Program-made: the position numbers and the translations under genes
Notes under the pieces: model-generated
Seen by the model: only the letters and a program-made list of their open reading frames with translations
What the model was told of the DNA's origin: nothing
Databases searched by the model: none
Shown here: piece after piece, positions 58,168 to 64,000 of the stretch
Layout of the letters: every line of letters starts with the position of its first letter
Numbering within the stretch: the stretch's first letter is position 1
Origin: CATOSD01 sp965203135
Lineage (GTDB): Bacteria > Chloroflexota > Dehalococcoidia > Lucifugimonadales > CATOSD01
Assembly (NCBI GenBank): GCA_965203135.1
Contig: CBDBBO010000001.1
Coordinates: 496,001 to 560,000 of the forward strand
Direction: 5' to 3'
Length of the DNA: 64,000 nucleotides

Positions 58168-58197
58168 AGTCTACACCAGTAGGGGCCTGTGCGTCAA
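58168..58197 (-). promoter_or_regulatory. Promoter for the 5S rRNA gene
   Basis: Minus-strand TTGACG (58197-58192) and TAGACT (58173-58168) with an 18-base spacer, about 60 bases upstream of the 5S start. This supports transcription independent of a larger rRNA operon. Confidence 0.5.
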
Positions 58198-58280
58198 CGC
58201 GGACGGCGCGGATGTCAGGGCTGTCAGCTACCAGCGGGCTGGTGTACTATAGGCTAGGAATGGCAGGTGGCAATGTTTCA

Positions 58281-59525
58281 ATGAGAGCCGACGTCACGTA
58301 TCCGCTGGGCGCCGCGAGGGCGCTCGCGCTGCACGCGCAGGGCCTGGCCGAGCAGCCGGACCTGGACGCGCCTTCCACGCCGGACGAGGTGTACGCCGCC
58401 GTGGAGCGCGTGGGCTGCCTGCAGATCGACACGCTCCAGATGGTGCGGCGCAGTCACTACGTGGCGCTGTGGAGCCGGCTGGGCATGTACGATCCGGCGG
58501 ACCTGGACGCGCTGGCGTACGACCCGGAGCGGCGGCGGCTGTTCGAGTACTGGCTGCACGCGGCGAGCATCATCCCGCTGAGCGAGTACCGCTACCGGCT
58601 TCGGTTGATGCGCCGTGTGGCCGACGGGACATTCAGGTCGCGACGGCGCTGGCTGGACGAGCCAGGCAACGCGGAGACGCTGCAGGCGGTGCTGGAACGG
58701 GTCCGGGAGGAGGGCGCAGCGCGCGTCAGCGACTTTACCGACGAGCGTCCGCTGCCGCGGAAGGGCTGGTGGGACTGGAAGCCGGCCAAGCACGCGCTGG
58801 AGTACCTGTACGACCTGGGCGAGGCGATGGTGTCCGGGCGCGAGAACTTCCAGCGGGTGTACGACCTGCGGGAGCGCGTGCTGCCGGACTGGGTGGACAC
58901 GAGCGAGCCGACGGAGGAGGAGGCGATCCGGCACCTGCTGGAGTGGTCGATGCGGCGCGTCGGCATCTGCACTCCCCGCCAGCTCCGGGACTACGCCCGG
59001 ATGAAGGTCGGGGAGAGCCGGTCGCACCTGAGGGCGCTGATGGACGAGGGAGTGTTCGTGGAGGTGTCGTGCGACACGGCGCAGGGCGATGCGGAGCGAT
59101 TCATAGTTCACCGGGACAGCCTGGACACGCTGGAGCGCGCGGCGGAGGGCGACCTGACGCCGGGAGCGACGACGTTTTTGACGCCGTTCGACAGCCTGTT
59201 CTGGGCGCCGGGGCGTGACGCGCAGCTCTGGGGGTTCGAGCAGAGGCTGGAGGCTTACGTTCCGGCCCCTAAGAGGCGGTGGGGGTACTTCTGCCTGCCG
59301 ATCCTGCACGGCGACAGGCTGGTGGGGCGGTTCGATCCGAAGCTGGAGCGGGCGACGGGCACGCTGCGGCTGAGGGCGCTGCACCTGGAGCCGGGCGTCG
59401 AGCCGGACGAGGAGCTGGCGGCGGATTTCGCCCAGGCGATGCGGGGGTTCATGGCGTTTCACGGCGCGACGGACCTGGTGGTGGAGGGCGGGAACGGGGC
59501 GGCGCTGGCAAGTAGTTTTGAATGA
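58281..59525 (+). CDS. AlkZ/YcaQ-type winged-helix DNA glycosylase
   Basis: The 414-residue protein has the YcaQ/AlkZ (HTH_42) pattern: an N-terminal winged-helix part with the QxD catalytic motif QIDTLQMVRRSHY (Gln48 and Asp50), FEYWLHAASIIPLSEY, WWDWKPAKHALEYLYDLGEAM and a C-terminal GRFDPKLERATGTLRL strand. Family members remove bulky or cross-linked bases from DNA. I use ATG 58281, since the -10 like TACTAT at 58245-58250 leaves little leader for ATG 58260. Both options read in the same frame. Next to a class II aldolase gene. Confidence 0.87.
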   Translation: MRADVTYPLGAARALALHAQGLAEQPDLDAPSTPDEVYAAVERVGCLQIDTLQMVRRSHYVALWSRLGMYDPADLDALAYDPERRRLFEYWLHAASIIPLSEYRYRLRLMRRVADGTFRSRRRWLDEPGNAETLQAVLERVREEGAARVSDFTDERPLPRKGWWDWKPAKHALEYLYDLGEAMVSGRENFQRVYDLRERVLPDWVDTSEPTEEEAIRHLLEWSMRRVGICTPRQLRDYARMKVGESRSHLRALMDEGVFVEVSCDTAQGDAERFIVHRDSLDTLERAAEGDLTPGATTFLTPFDSLFWAPGRDAQLWGFEQRLEAYVPAPKRRWGYFCLPILHGDRLVGRFDPKLERATGTLRLRALHLEPGVEPDEELAADFAQAMRGFMAFHGATDLVVEGGNGAALASSFE

Positions 59526-59544
59526 TGGGCTCAGGAGGTGTGAA

Positions 59545-60234
59545 GTGGATTCGGCAGTGGTAACGGAATACAAGCAGAAGATTATCGAGGCGGGGAGGTT
59601 CGTGACGAATTGCGGGGTGATGTCGCTGAGCAAGCACGGCAACATCAGCGCGCGGATTCCGGGGGAGGACGCGTTCCTGCTGACGGCGGGCGGGACGCTT
59701 GCGAACCTGGGGCCGGAGAACATCGCGCTGTACGAGCTGGACGGCACGCTGGTGGAGGGCGCGGTGGAGCCTACCTCGGCGGAGATCGTGGACATGCACG
59801 GCGTGGTGTACCGGCTGCGACCGGACGCGGGCGGCGCGCTGCACACGCACTCGCCGGCGGCGACGAGCCTGGCGGTGGCCTACGAGCCGATTCCCCTGAT
59901 CTACGAGGCGATGGCGCGGTTCGACATGACGGACGGGGTGCCGCTGGCCGGCTACGGTCCGAGGGGGTCGAGCGAGTCGGTGGAGAACATCGCCCGGGCC
60001 ATCCGGGAGAATCCGAACACGGGCGGCGTGCTGCTGGCCAACCACGGCGTGCTGGCGTTCGCGGCGGACCCGGTGTCGTCGGTGAGGGCGAACGTGGTGA
60101 TCGAGGAGGCGGCGATCCTGTACATGAACGCCAGGGCGCTCGGCGGGGCGAATCCGATTCCGGCGGACATGGCGCGGTATACCCAGGAGCGGCGGGACGA
60201 GTTCGCGGCGATGGGCGTGCAGCGGTCGGGGTAG
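59545..60234 (+). CDS. Class II aldolase/adducin family protein
   Basis: The 229-residue protein shows the class II aldolase fold: SKHGNISARIPG, then GALHTHSPAATSLA (zinc histidines) near residue 96 and a late LLANHGVLAFA (third histidine). It may act as a sugar-phosphate aldolase, epimerase or decarboxylase. Start GTG at 59545 with AGGAGGTG at 59533-59540. A hairpin with T-run follows its end. Substrate unknown. Confidence 0.86.
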   Translation: MDSAVVTEYKQKIIEAGRFVTNCGVMSLSKHGNISARIPGEDAFLLTAGGTLANLGPENIALYELDGTLVEGAVEPTSAEIVDMHGVVYRLRPDAGGALHTHSPAATSLAVAYEPIPLIYEAMARFDMTDGVPLAGYGPRGSSESVENIARAIRENPNTGGVLLANHGVLAFAADPVSSVRANVVIEEAAILYMNARALGGANPIPADMARYTQERRDEFAAMGVQRSG

Positions 60235-60246
60235 GCGTTCGGCGGG

Positions 60247-60290
60247 CACCCCCATCCTGACCTTCCCCCTGCGAGGGGGAAGGGATTTTT
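60247..60290 (+). terminator. Hairpin repeat acting as terminator after the aldolase
   Basis: CACCCCCATCCTGACC leads into TTCCCCCTGCGAGGGGGAA, GGGA and a TTTTT run. The T-run makes this copy of the dispersed repeat a good intrinsic terminator. Confidence 0.7.
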
Positions 60291-60876
60291 AGGCGAGGCA
60301 GAGGGCGCGGGCGAGTTTGAGCACGAACTCGGGGATTGGGCGGAGCAGGCGGAAGAGGGTGACGACCACGGCGGTGACGACGGCGGCGATGGCGAATCCG
60401 GCGACGACGTCCAGGGGGTAGTGGACGCCGGCGAAGACGCGGGCGAAGGCGTAGAGTCCGGCGGCGGCGAGGAAGGCGGCCCCGGCGCGGCGGTCGACCC
60501 ACCAGACGGCGATGGCGATGGCGCCCGCGGCGGCGATGGCGTTCGCCGGGAACGACGAGTCGGTGGGTGGGTAGAACAGCAGCGTCACCTGGTCGGGGAA
60601 CTCGGCGAACGGGCGCGGCCGGAAGTAGTACCAGTTGGTGATGTAGACCGCCCAGCTTGACAGGGCCATCGAGGTGAGGGCGGCGAACACGCCCACCTGC
60701 CTGCGGCGGCGGGCGTCCGCGTCCTGTCCGGCGAACCAGAAGGCGATGAGGCCGAGGGCCATGGCGACGGGGATGAGGTAGTCGCTGACCACCCAGGTGA
60801 TGAAGGTGTCCAGCGGTGGAAACTGGCCCGCGAGACCGTTCAGCCAGAGGAAGAGTCTTTCGTCCGCGCTCACCAT
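60289..60876 (-). CDS. PAP2-fold membrane phosphatase-like protein, degenerate motifs
   Basis: The 195-residue protein has about six hydrophobic helices and PAP2-like motifs: NWYYFRPRPF (C1), SSFPANAIAA (C2) and ARVFAGVHYPLDVVAG (C3). C3 is complete. C1 normally has Lys seven residues before RP, and here Asn occupies that place. C2 normally ends in His (PSGH or SFPSxH), and Ala is present here. This suggests a pseudo-enzyme or a changed substrate. Closest functional relatives are undecaprenyl-pyrophosphate phosphatases. Its start overlaps the downstream end of the next gene (60870-61295) by seven bases. Confidence 0.8.
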   Translation of the reverse strand: MVSADERLFLWLNGLAGQFPPLDTFITWVVSDYLIPVAMALGLIAFWFAGQDADARRRRQVGVFAALTSMALSSWAVYITNWYYFRPRPFAEFPDQVTLLFYPPTDSSFPANAIAAAGAIAIAVWWVDRRAGAAFLAAAGLYAFARVFAGVHYPLDVVAGFAIAAVVTAVVVTLFRLLRPIPEFVLKLARALCLA

Positions 60877-61295
60877 TTGGCGAGCCGGCGTCCGATGCCG
60901 CGCCGCAGGGCGCTGGCGTAGTTGCTGCTTCTCAGCGCGTCCAGGCCCTCCGGCGGGTCACTCTCCCCTGCCCTCATGCCGAGGTTCACGAGTGACGACG
61001 CGAGCAGGGTGAAGGCCAGCGCGGTCGACGATCCCAGGAAGAAGAAGAGCGCCTGCGTCGGGGCGTCCAGTCCGCCCTCGTAGTCGTTGATGTTGCGGTC
61101 CTCGACGGCGAAGAACCAGACGAACGCGGCCACGATGAGGGCGAGGCCGAGCGTCCTGGCGGCCACGGGCGGCTTGAGGAAGAGCAGGCCGCGGAGTCCG
61201 CCGAGGGATGCGGCGAACTGGAGCGTGCCGGTCGCGGCGACGGCTACGAGGATGTAGTAGTCGGTCGCGAAGGTGAACAGCGCCTTCACCCCCAT
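60870..61295 (-). CDS. Small multi-helix membrane protein
   Basis: The 141-residue protein has four hydrophobic segments (about residues 8-26, 40-60, 75-95 and 98-108 with AFTLLASSLVN). It ends with a hydrophilic tail, LRSSNYASALRRGIGRRLAKW. I do not recognise the family. The ATG at 61295 lies inside a dispersed hairpin repeat (61286-61327); a GTG at 61289 would be the start if the repeat is not read. Overlaps the PAP2-like gene and likely is cotranscribed with it. Confidence 0.65.
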   Translation of the reverse strand: MGVKALFTFATDYYILVAVAATGTLQFAASLGGLRGLLFLKPPVAARTLGLALIVAAFVWFFAVEDRNINDYEGGLDAPTQALFFFLGSSTALAFTLLASSLVNLGMRAGESDPPEGLDALRSSNYASALRRGIGRRLAKW

Positions 61296-61327
61296 CCTAG
61301 CCTTCCCCCTGCGAGGGGGAAGGGACT
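61286..61327 (+). repeat. Dispersed hairpin repeat providing a start codon
   Basis: TTCACCCCCATCCTAGCC leads into TTCCCCCTGCGAGGGGGAAGGGAC. On the minus strand the CAT in CCCCCAT becomes the ATG of the 60870-61295 gene. Confidence 0.7.
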
Positions 61328-61347
61328 TTTGACGTTCGCGGGCCGGG

Positions 61348-62280
61348 CTACCAGCTTTCCAGGGGGACGGCGGTGCACCAGTCGGCGTAGGCGGGGTCGT
61401 TGCCGCGGATGACGTCGAGGTACTTGTCCCTGATCCGGCCGGTGATGGGGCCGATGCCGCCCTCGCCGATGGGCCGGCTGTCCAGCTCGCCGACGGGGGT
61501 GACGTGGGCGGCGGTGCCGGTGAGGAAGACCTCGTCGGCGAGGTAGAGCTCGCTGCGTCGGATGTTGCGCTCCACGATGTCGAGTCCGAGCTCGCGCTTG
61601 GCGAGGGTGATGGCGGAATCGCGGGTGATGCCGACGAGGTTGTTGTCCGCGACGGGCGGGGTGTGGACGACGCCGTTGGAGACCATGAAGAGGTTTTCGC
61701 CGCTGCCCTCGGAGACGTTGCCGTCCTGGGTGAGCATGATGGCCTCGTCGAATCCGGCGAGGACGGCCTCTGTTTTGGCGAGGATGCTGTTGACGTAGTG
61801 GCCGGAGATTTTGACGCGGGGCGGGATGATGGTGTCGTCGATGCGGCGCCAGGAGGAGGTGCAGCAGCGGATGGCGCCCTCGGCGTCGATGTAGGCACCG
61901 AATGGGTTGACGATGAGGGTGAAGTCGCTGCCGAGCTCGTGGAGCTTGAGGTTGGCGACGAGCTCCTCGCTCTTGTAGGCGAGCGGCCTGATGTAGAGGT
62001 CCTGGCTGTAGCCGCACTTGGCGACGAGGTCTGTGGTGATGTCGCAGAGGTCGTCGGCGCTGTAGGGGATGTCGAGCATCATCATGCGGCAGCCCTGGAG
62101 GAAGCGGAGGTAGTGCTCCCTCATGCGGAAGATCATGATCTTGCCCTGGTCTTCGTTCCAGTTGCCGCGGATGCCTTCGAATACGGCGGTGCCGTAGTGC
62201 ATGGCGTGGGTCATGACGCTGACCCTGGCGTCGGCGAGGGGCACGACGTTACCACGGAAGAAGGCGAGGGCTTCGGGCAT
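61348..62280 (-). CDS. ilvE: Branched-chain amino acid aminotransferase
   Basis: The 310-residue class IV PLP enzyme has the start FFRGNVVPLADARVSVMTHAMHYG typical of IlvE, the Schiff-base Lys157 in RVKISGHYVNSILAKTEA, and EGSGENLFMVSNGVVHTPP. It makes Leu, Ile or Val from 2-oxoacids and glutamate. ATG at 62280 behind AAAGGAGA. The open frame continues far upstream into repeat DNA without support. A strong promoter lies at 62348-62376. Confidence 0.95.
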   Translation of the reverse strand: MPEALAFFRGNVVPLADARVSVMTHAMHYGTAVFEGIRGNWNEDQGKIMIFRMREHYLRFLQGCRMMMLDIPYSADDLCDITTDLVAKCGYSQDLYIRPLAYKSEELVANLKLHELGSDFTLIVNPFGAYIDAEGAIRCCTSSWRRIDDTIIPPRVKISGHYVNSILAKTEAVLAGFDEAIMLTQDGNVSEGSGENLFMVSNGVVHTPPVADNNLVGITRDSAITLAKRELGLDIVERNIRRSELYLADEVFLTGTAAHVTPVGELDSRPIGEGGIGPITGRIRDKYLDVIRGNDPAYADWCTAVPLESW

Positions 62281-62347
62281 GGCTGGAATCTCCTTTGTTT
62301 CGGGACTGCGGGCGGCCGGCGGGCGGCCCGCTTCAGGGCTGGGGGCC

Positions 62348-62376
62348 ATTATACGCGCAAGGGGGCGGGATGACAA
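62348..62376 (-). promoter_or_regulatory. Promoter for ilvE
   Basis: Minus-strand TTGTCA (62376-62371) and a perfect TATAAT (62353-62348) with a 17-base spacer. Confidence 0.7.
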
Positions 62377-62493
62377 AGCGGCGGGAGACTGGCGATTCGT
62401 GATGCAAATCGTTGCATTTCGATGCGCGCCGTAGGTGGGAGAGTCTGTGGGAGCGGGCTGGTTGGAAGTCCGCCGGCGAGGGTCTTCGCGAAG

Positions 62494-62752
62494 AGTGCTC
62501 CAAAATGCACCATTCCGCACATTTCGTAGCTGGGGGGCTGTCCCTGGATGTGTCCTCTGGTGTGTCAAACCGTGAGATTTTGGGGACATTCCGGGACATT
62601 TTGGGAGTGTCCGCCGGGGCCTGGTGGAGGGCGCCTGGGTGCATGGTAACAGGTGCGGCTGCCGCAGGTGGCTGCGGGGGTGGGACGGATGGCTGGTGGC
62701 AGGTCGGTCCTTTGTGGGGAGAGCGTAGCACGGATGTGCGGGGCGGTCAAGA
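62494..62752 (-). repeat. Long intergenic repeat, copy B
   Basis: Shares the ordered motifs of copy A: AGTGCTCC (62494-62501), TTTCGTAGCTGGGGGG (62522-62537), TGTCCT with TGGTGT, GATTT, GTGGGGA (62714-62720), ATGTGCGG (62734-62741) and GTCAAGA (62746-62752). It sits about 118 bases upstream of the ilvE -35 box. Its total span is within one base of copy A. Confidence 0.6.
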
Positions 62753-62953
62753 CCCCTTTGGCGGGGCAGTCGCACGCTGGTCCACAGGCGGTGGGGGGTG
62801 AGGAGAAACAGGGCAGGAGTCGCGCGGCTGCGTGGCAGGTGTTGGGCGGTGGTACGGCACTGAGGTGGCAGGCTTGGGGTACGTATGGGACGGAATTTTT
62901 GGGGGTTCGGGGGACTTGGACATCCACGAAGGACGCGAAGTGGGGCAGTGGGG

Positions 62954-63098
62954 TTACTCCTCGGGGGCGTCGGCGCACTGGTTGTAGCCGAGGCCGCGGA
63001 CGTGGGGCTCCAGGTGGAGCAGGTGGCGTAGGCGCGTGAGCTCGGCGGTTCCCAGCCGATGGCTTCGGCGACGGCCTCGTCCCACATGGTGCGGTAGA
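62954..63098 (-). pseudogene. Frameshifted gene remnant
   Basis: On the minus strand one frame reads YRTMWDEAVAEAIGWE and then loses sense; another reads AELTRLRHLLHLEPHVRGLGYNQCADAPEE and reaches a TAA at 62954. Joining the two gives a protein-like C-terminus, so this looks like a decayed gene with one frameshift. The family is unknown. Confidence 0.45.
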
Positions 63099-63212
63099 CT
63101 AATCGAGAGCTCCCACCGACTTGGCATACATGATGAATATGAGGGCCACGATTCCGAGGACTATCACTGCGTTGATGGTCCGACCTAGCAGCAAGCCGAA
63201 CAAAGCCATCAT
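63099..63212 (-). CDS. 37-residue single-helix membrane peptide
   Basis: The small frame begins MMALFGLLLGR, continues as a hydrophobic helix (VIVLGIVALIFIMYA) and stops after KSVGALD. A GGAAGT element lies ten bases upstream of ATG 63212. It is on the same strand as the two genes to its right. Length and single helix fit a small membrane peptide, for example a toxin or a regulatory peptide, but no family match is recognised. Confidence 0.4.
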   Translation of the reverse strand: MMALFGLLLGRTINAVIVLGIVALIFIMYAKSVGALD

Positions 63213-63250
63213 AGCGACGACTTCCAGGGCTTATAGAAGCATGTCCTTCC

Positions 63251-63448
63251 TCATTCTTCCCGACTCGCTTGCAGTTCACTCACGGTTTCCAAGAGAGCTG
63301 CTGCCAAGTTCAATGCTTGTGCTTGTGTCAAGCCAAGCAAATCGGACTCAGTCTTGAGTACGACCATGTCTGCTCGAAACCTCCTATCCACTTCGTAGGT
63401 TCCTACGATGATGTCTTGACGGTATCCAGTCTTCACGTATTTCGGCAT
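63251..63448 (-). CDS. Small hypothetical protein
   Basis: The 65-residue product starts MPKYVKTGYRQDIIVGTYEV and ends with a Leu/Ala-rich helix ALNLAAALLETVSELQASREE. It lies 20 bases downstream of the restriction-specificity-like gene on the same strand, so may be cotranscribed. ATG 63448 has GGTGG upstream. GC is lower than in the core genes. No family recognised. Confidence 0.55.
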   Translation of the reverse strand: MPKYVKTGYRQDIIVGTYEVDRRFRADMVVLKTESDLLGLTQAQALNLAAALLETVSELQASREE

Positions 63449-63468
63449 TGCAATCCACCTTCATCTCT

Positions 63469-64000
63469 CTAGCGCTGACTTAGACGAGCTTCAAGTTTCC
63501 GAATGGACGCGTCTTCTAGAGTGTTGGCCTCTTCTTTCTTCTCGTAGGCCTCTATTGCCATGTCGCCAATGTCGTCCTGGATAGTCTTGGGCGCATTTGG
63601 CATCAGCACACGCTCAGCATCTTCTGCGGTCAGTTCGTCAACGACCGCTCCGTACACTTTGGACGACAACTGGTACTGCCCGTATGGGGTCATTAGGAAT
63701 GTGGCGATGAAACCGGGATTAAAGGCGTGCCGGTCTGCGACAAGGCGAATGATGTGTTGCGAGGCCATCCATCCGGCCCACCTCCGTGGAGCTATGCAAA
63801 TCCTACCGATAGTCCCCGAACAAGTTACAAGCACCCAGCCCGATCCTATTGTGCACTGGCTGACGTTTTTCTCGTCCTTTCGAGTGATGTACTTCATATC
63901 GTATGGCTTCATCAGGGGGATGTGCGACCCTTGAATGAAGGGAATGCCATACTCCTCTTGTACGTAGATTCTCTTGAATCTGCCGGGGAGCAATATGTCC
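63469..64000 (-). CDS. Restriction-modification specificity-like protein, 5' end beyond window
   Basis: The visible 175-odd codons form the C-terminal part of a protein that continues past the window end. Pattern includes GIPFIQGSHIPLMKPYDMKYI, the block WVLVTCSGTIGRICIAPRRWAGW with SQHIIRLVAD, and a terminal coiled coil AIEAYEKKEEANTLEDASIRKLE. This resembles the target-recognition domain and spacer helix of type I specificity subunits (HsdS) or related methylase-coupled proteins. Lower GC and neighbouring small genes suggest horizontal acquisition. Which type of system it belongs to cannot be known from this part. Confidence 0.65.
   Translation of the reverse strand, partial: DILLPGRFKRIYVQEEYGIPFIQGSHIPLMKPYDMKYITRKDEKNVSQCTIGSGWVLVTCSGTIGRICIAPRRWAGWMASQHIIRLVADRHAFNPGFIATFLMTPYGQYQLSSKVYGAVVDELTAEDAERVLMPNAPKTIQDDIGDMAIEAYEKKEEANTLEDASIRKLEARLSQR

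Larger units (their letters stand above)
62281..63098. other. Long intergenic region with repeats and a gene remnant
   Basis: These 818 bases hold the ilvE promoter (62348-62376), a GC hairpin in its leader, the long repeat copy B (62494-62752), then unassigned GC-rich DNA and a frameshifted remnant (62954-63098). No intact gene is supportable. Confidence 0.55.

Noticed and set aside
57900..58260. Complete rRNA operon around the 5S gene
   Set aside because: Neither 16S nor 23S sequence appears on either side; the neighbours are protein genes.
58278..59846. 522-residue minus-strand open frame
   Set aside because: Antisense to the AlkZ-like and aldolase genes, with low-complexity composition and no motif.
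62281..63279. A long open frame continuing upstream of ilvE to 63279
   Set aside because: The extra 330 residues are low in complexity, read through the ilvE promoter and repeat copy B, and lack family resemblance. The ATG at 62280 has a proper ribosome binding site and matches the IlvE N-terminus.
63251..64000. Complete type I restriction-modification system
   Set aside because: Only one specificity-like gene is partly visible; no modification or restriction subunit is seen in the window.

Overview
The window is a high-GC (roughly 64% by eye) bacterial chromosome segment with densely packed genes and many TTG and GTG starts. The gene content points to Chloroflexota, most likely class Dehalococcoidia or the SAR202 group. 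The supporting evidence is two LLM-class flavin-dependent oxidoreductases, paired YtcJ-type amidohydrolases, a CofD/YvcK protein with an N-terminal membrane domain, a fused gamma-alpha 2-oxoacid:ferredoxin oxidoreductase, a nickel superoxide dismutase and non-proteobacterial operon orders. This assignment is inferred from family content; no 16S gene is present.

Layout. 1-8.8 kb: end of ccmB, korAB behind a near-consensus promoter, an aquaglyceroporin, a PH-domain protein, a MaoC hydratase pair, CcdA and a uracil-DNA-glycosylase-fold protein. 8.8-16.6 kb: FAH-family hydrolase, class III aminotransferase, threonine synthase-like enzyme, DUF1801 protein, aldo/keto reductase, EVE-domain protein and a dienelactone-hydrolase-like lipase fold. 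16.8-22.2 kb: a plus-strand run of PIN-TRAM protein, ispD, ispF, cysS, FAD-linked oxidase and YbjQ. 22.2-27.8 kb: a minus-strand run that includes gatB-yvcK-secG-SAM hydrolase and, separately, sodX-pcm, with sodN transcribed divergently from sodX. 28.4-36.4 kb: cupins, panE, two flavin monooxygenases, radC, an M20-type peptidase and larA. 36.6-45.7 kb: a probable uptake and amide-hydrolysis island with a family 5 solute-binding lipoprotein, two permeases, two paralogous amidohydrolases and a gamma-glutamyltransferase, but no transporter ATPase. 45.8-51.3 kb: the classical minus-strand block tRNA-Thr, tRNA-Tyr, tRNA-Thr, tuf, rpmG, secE, nusG, rplK, rplA, an L10 leader, rplJ and rplL. 51.4-58.1 kb: rpsA-clpC-radA-larC (minus) and a lone 5S rRNA. 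58.3-62.3 kb: an AlkZ/YcaQ-type glycosylase, class II aldolase, PAP2-like protein, a small membrane protein and ilvE. 62.3-64.0 kb: long non-coding DNA, a gene remnant, a 37-residue membrane peptide, a small unknown protein and a partial restriction-specificity-like gene with lower GC, which looks like the edge of an accessory region.

Three themes stand out. First, nickel: sodN, its processing peptidase, larA and larC all lie in this window. Second, two families of short hairpin repeats occupy many gene ends, and one copy appears to supply a start codon. Third, two intergenic regions 56 kb apart (6513-6770 and 62494-62752) share a spaced series of motifs over almost identical lengths, upstream of well-formed promoters for a MaoC gene and ilvE. 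This last signal is the best candidate here for something undescribed. Most other genes are conserved housekeeping or metabolic genes.
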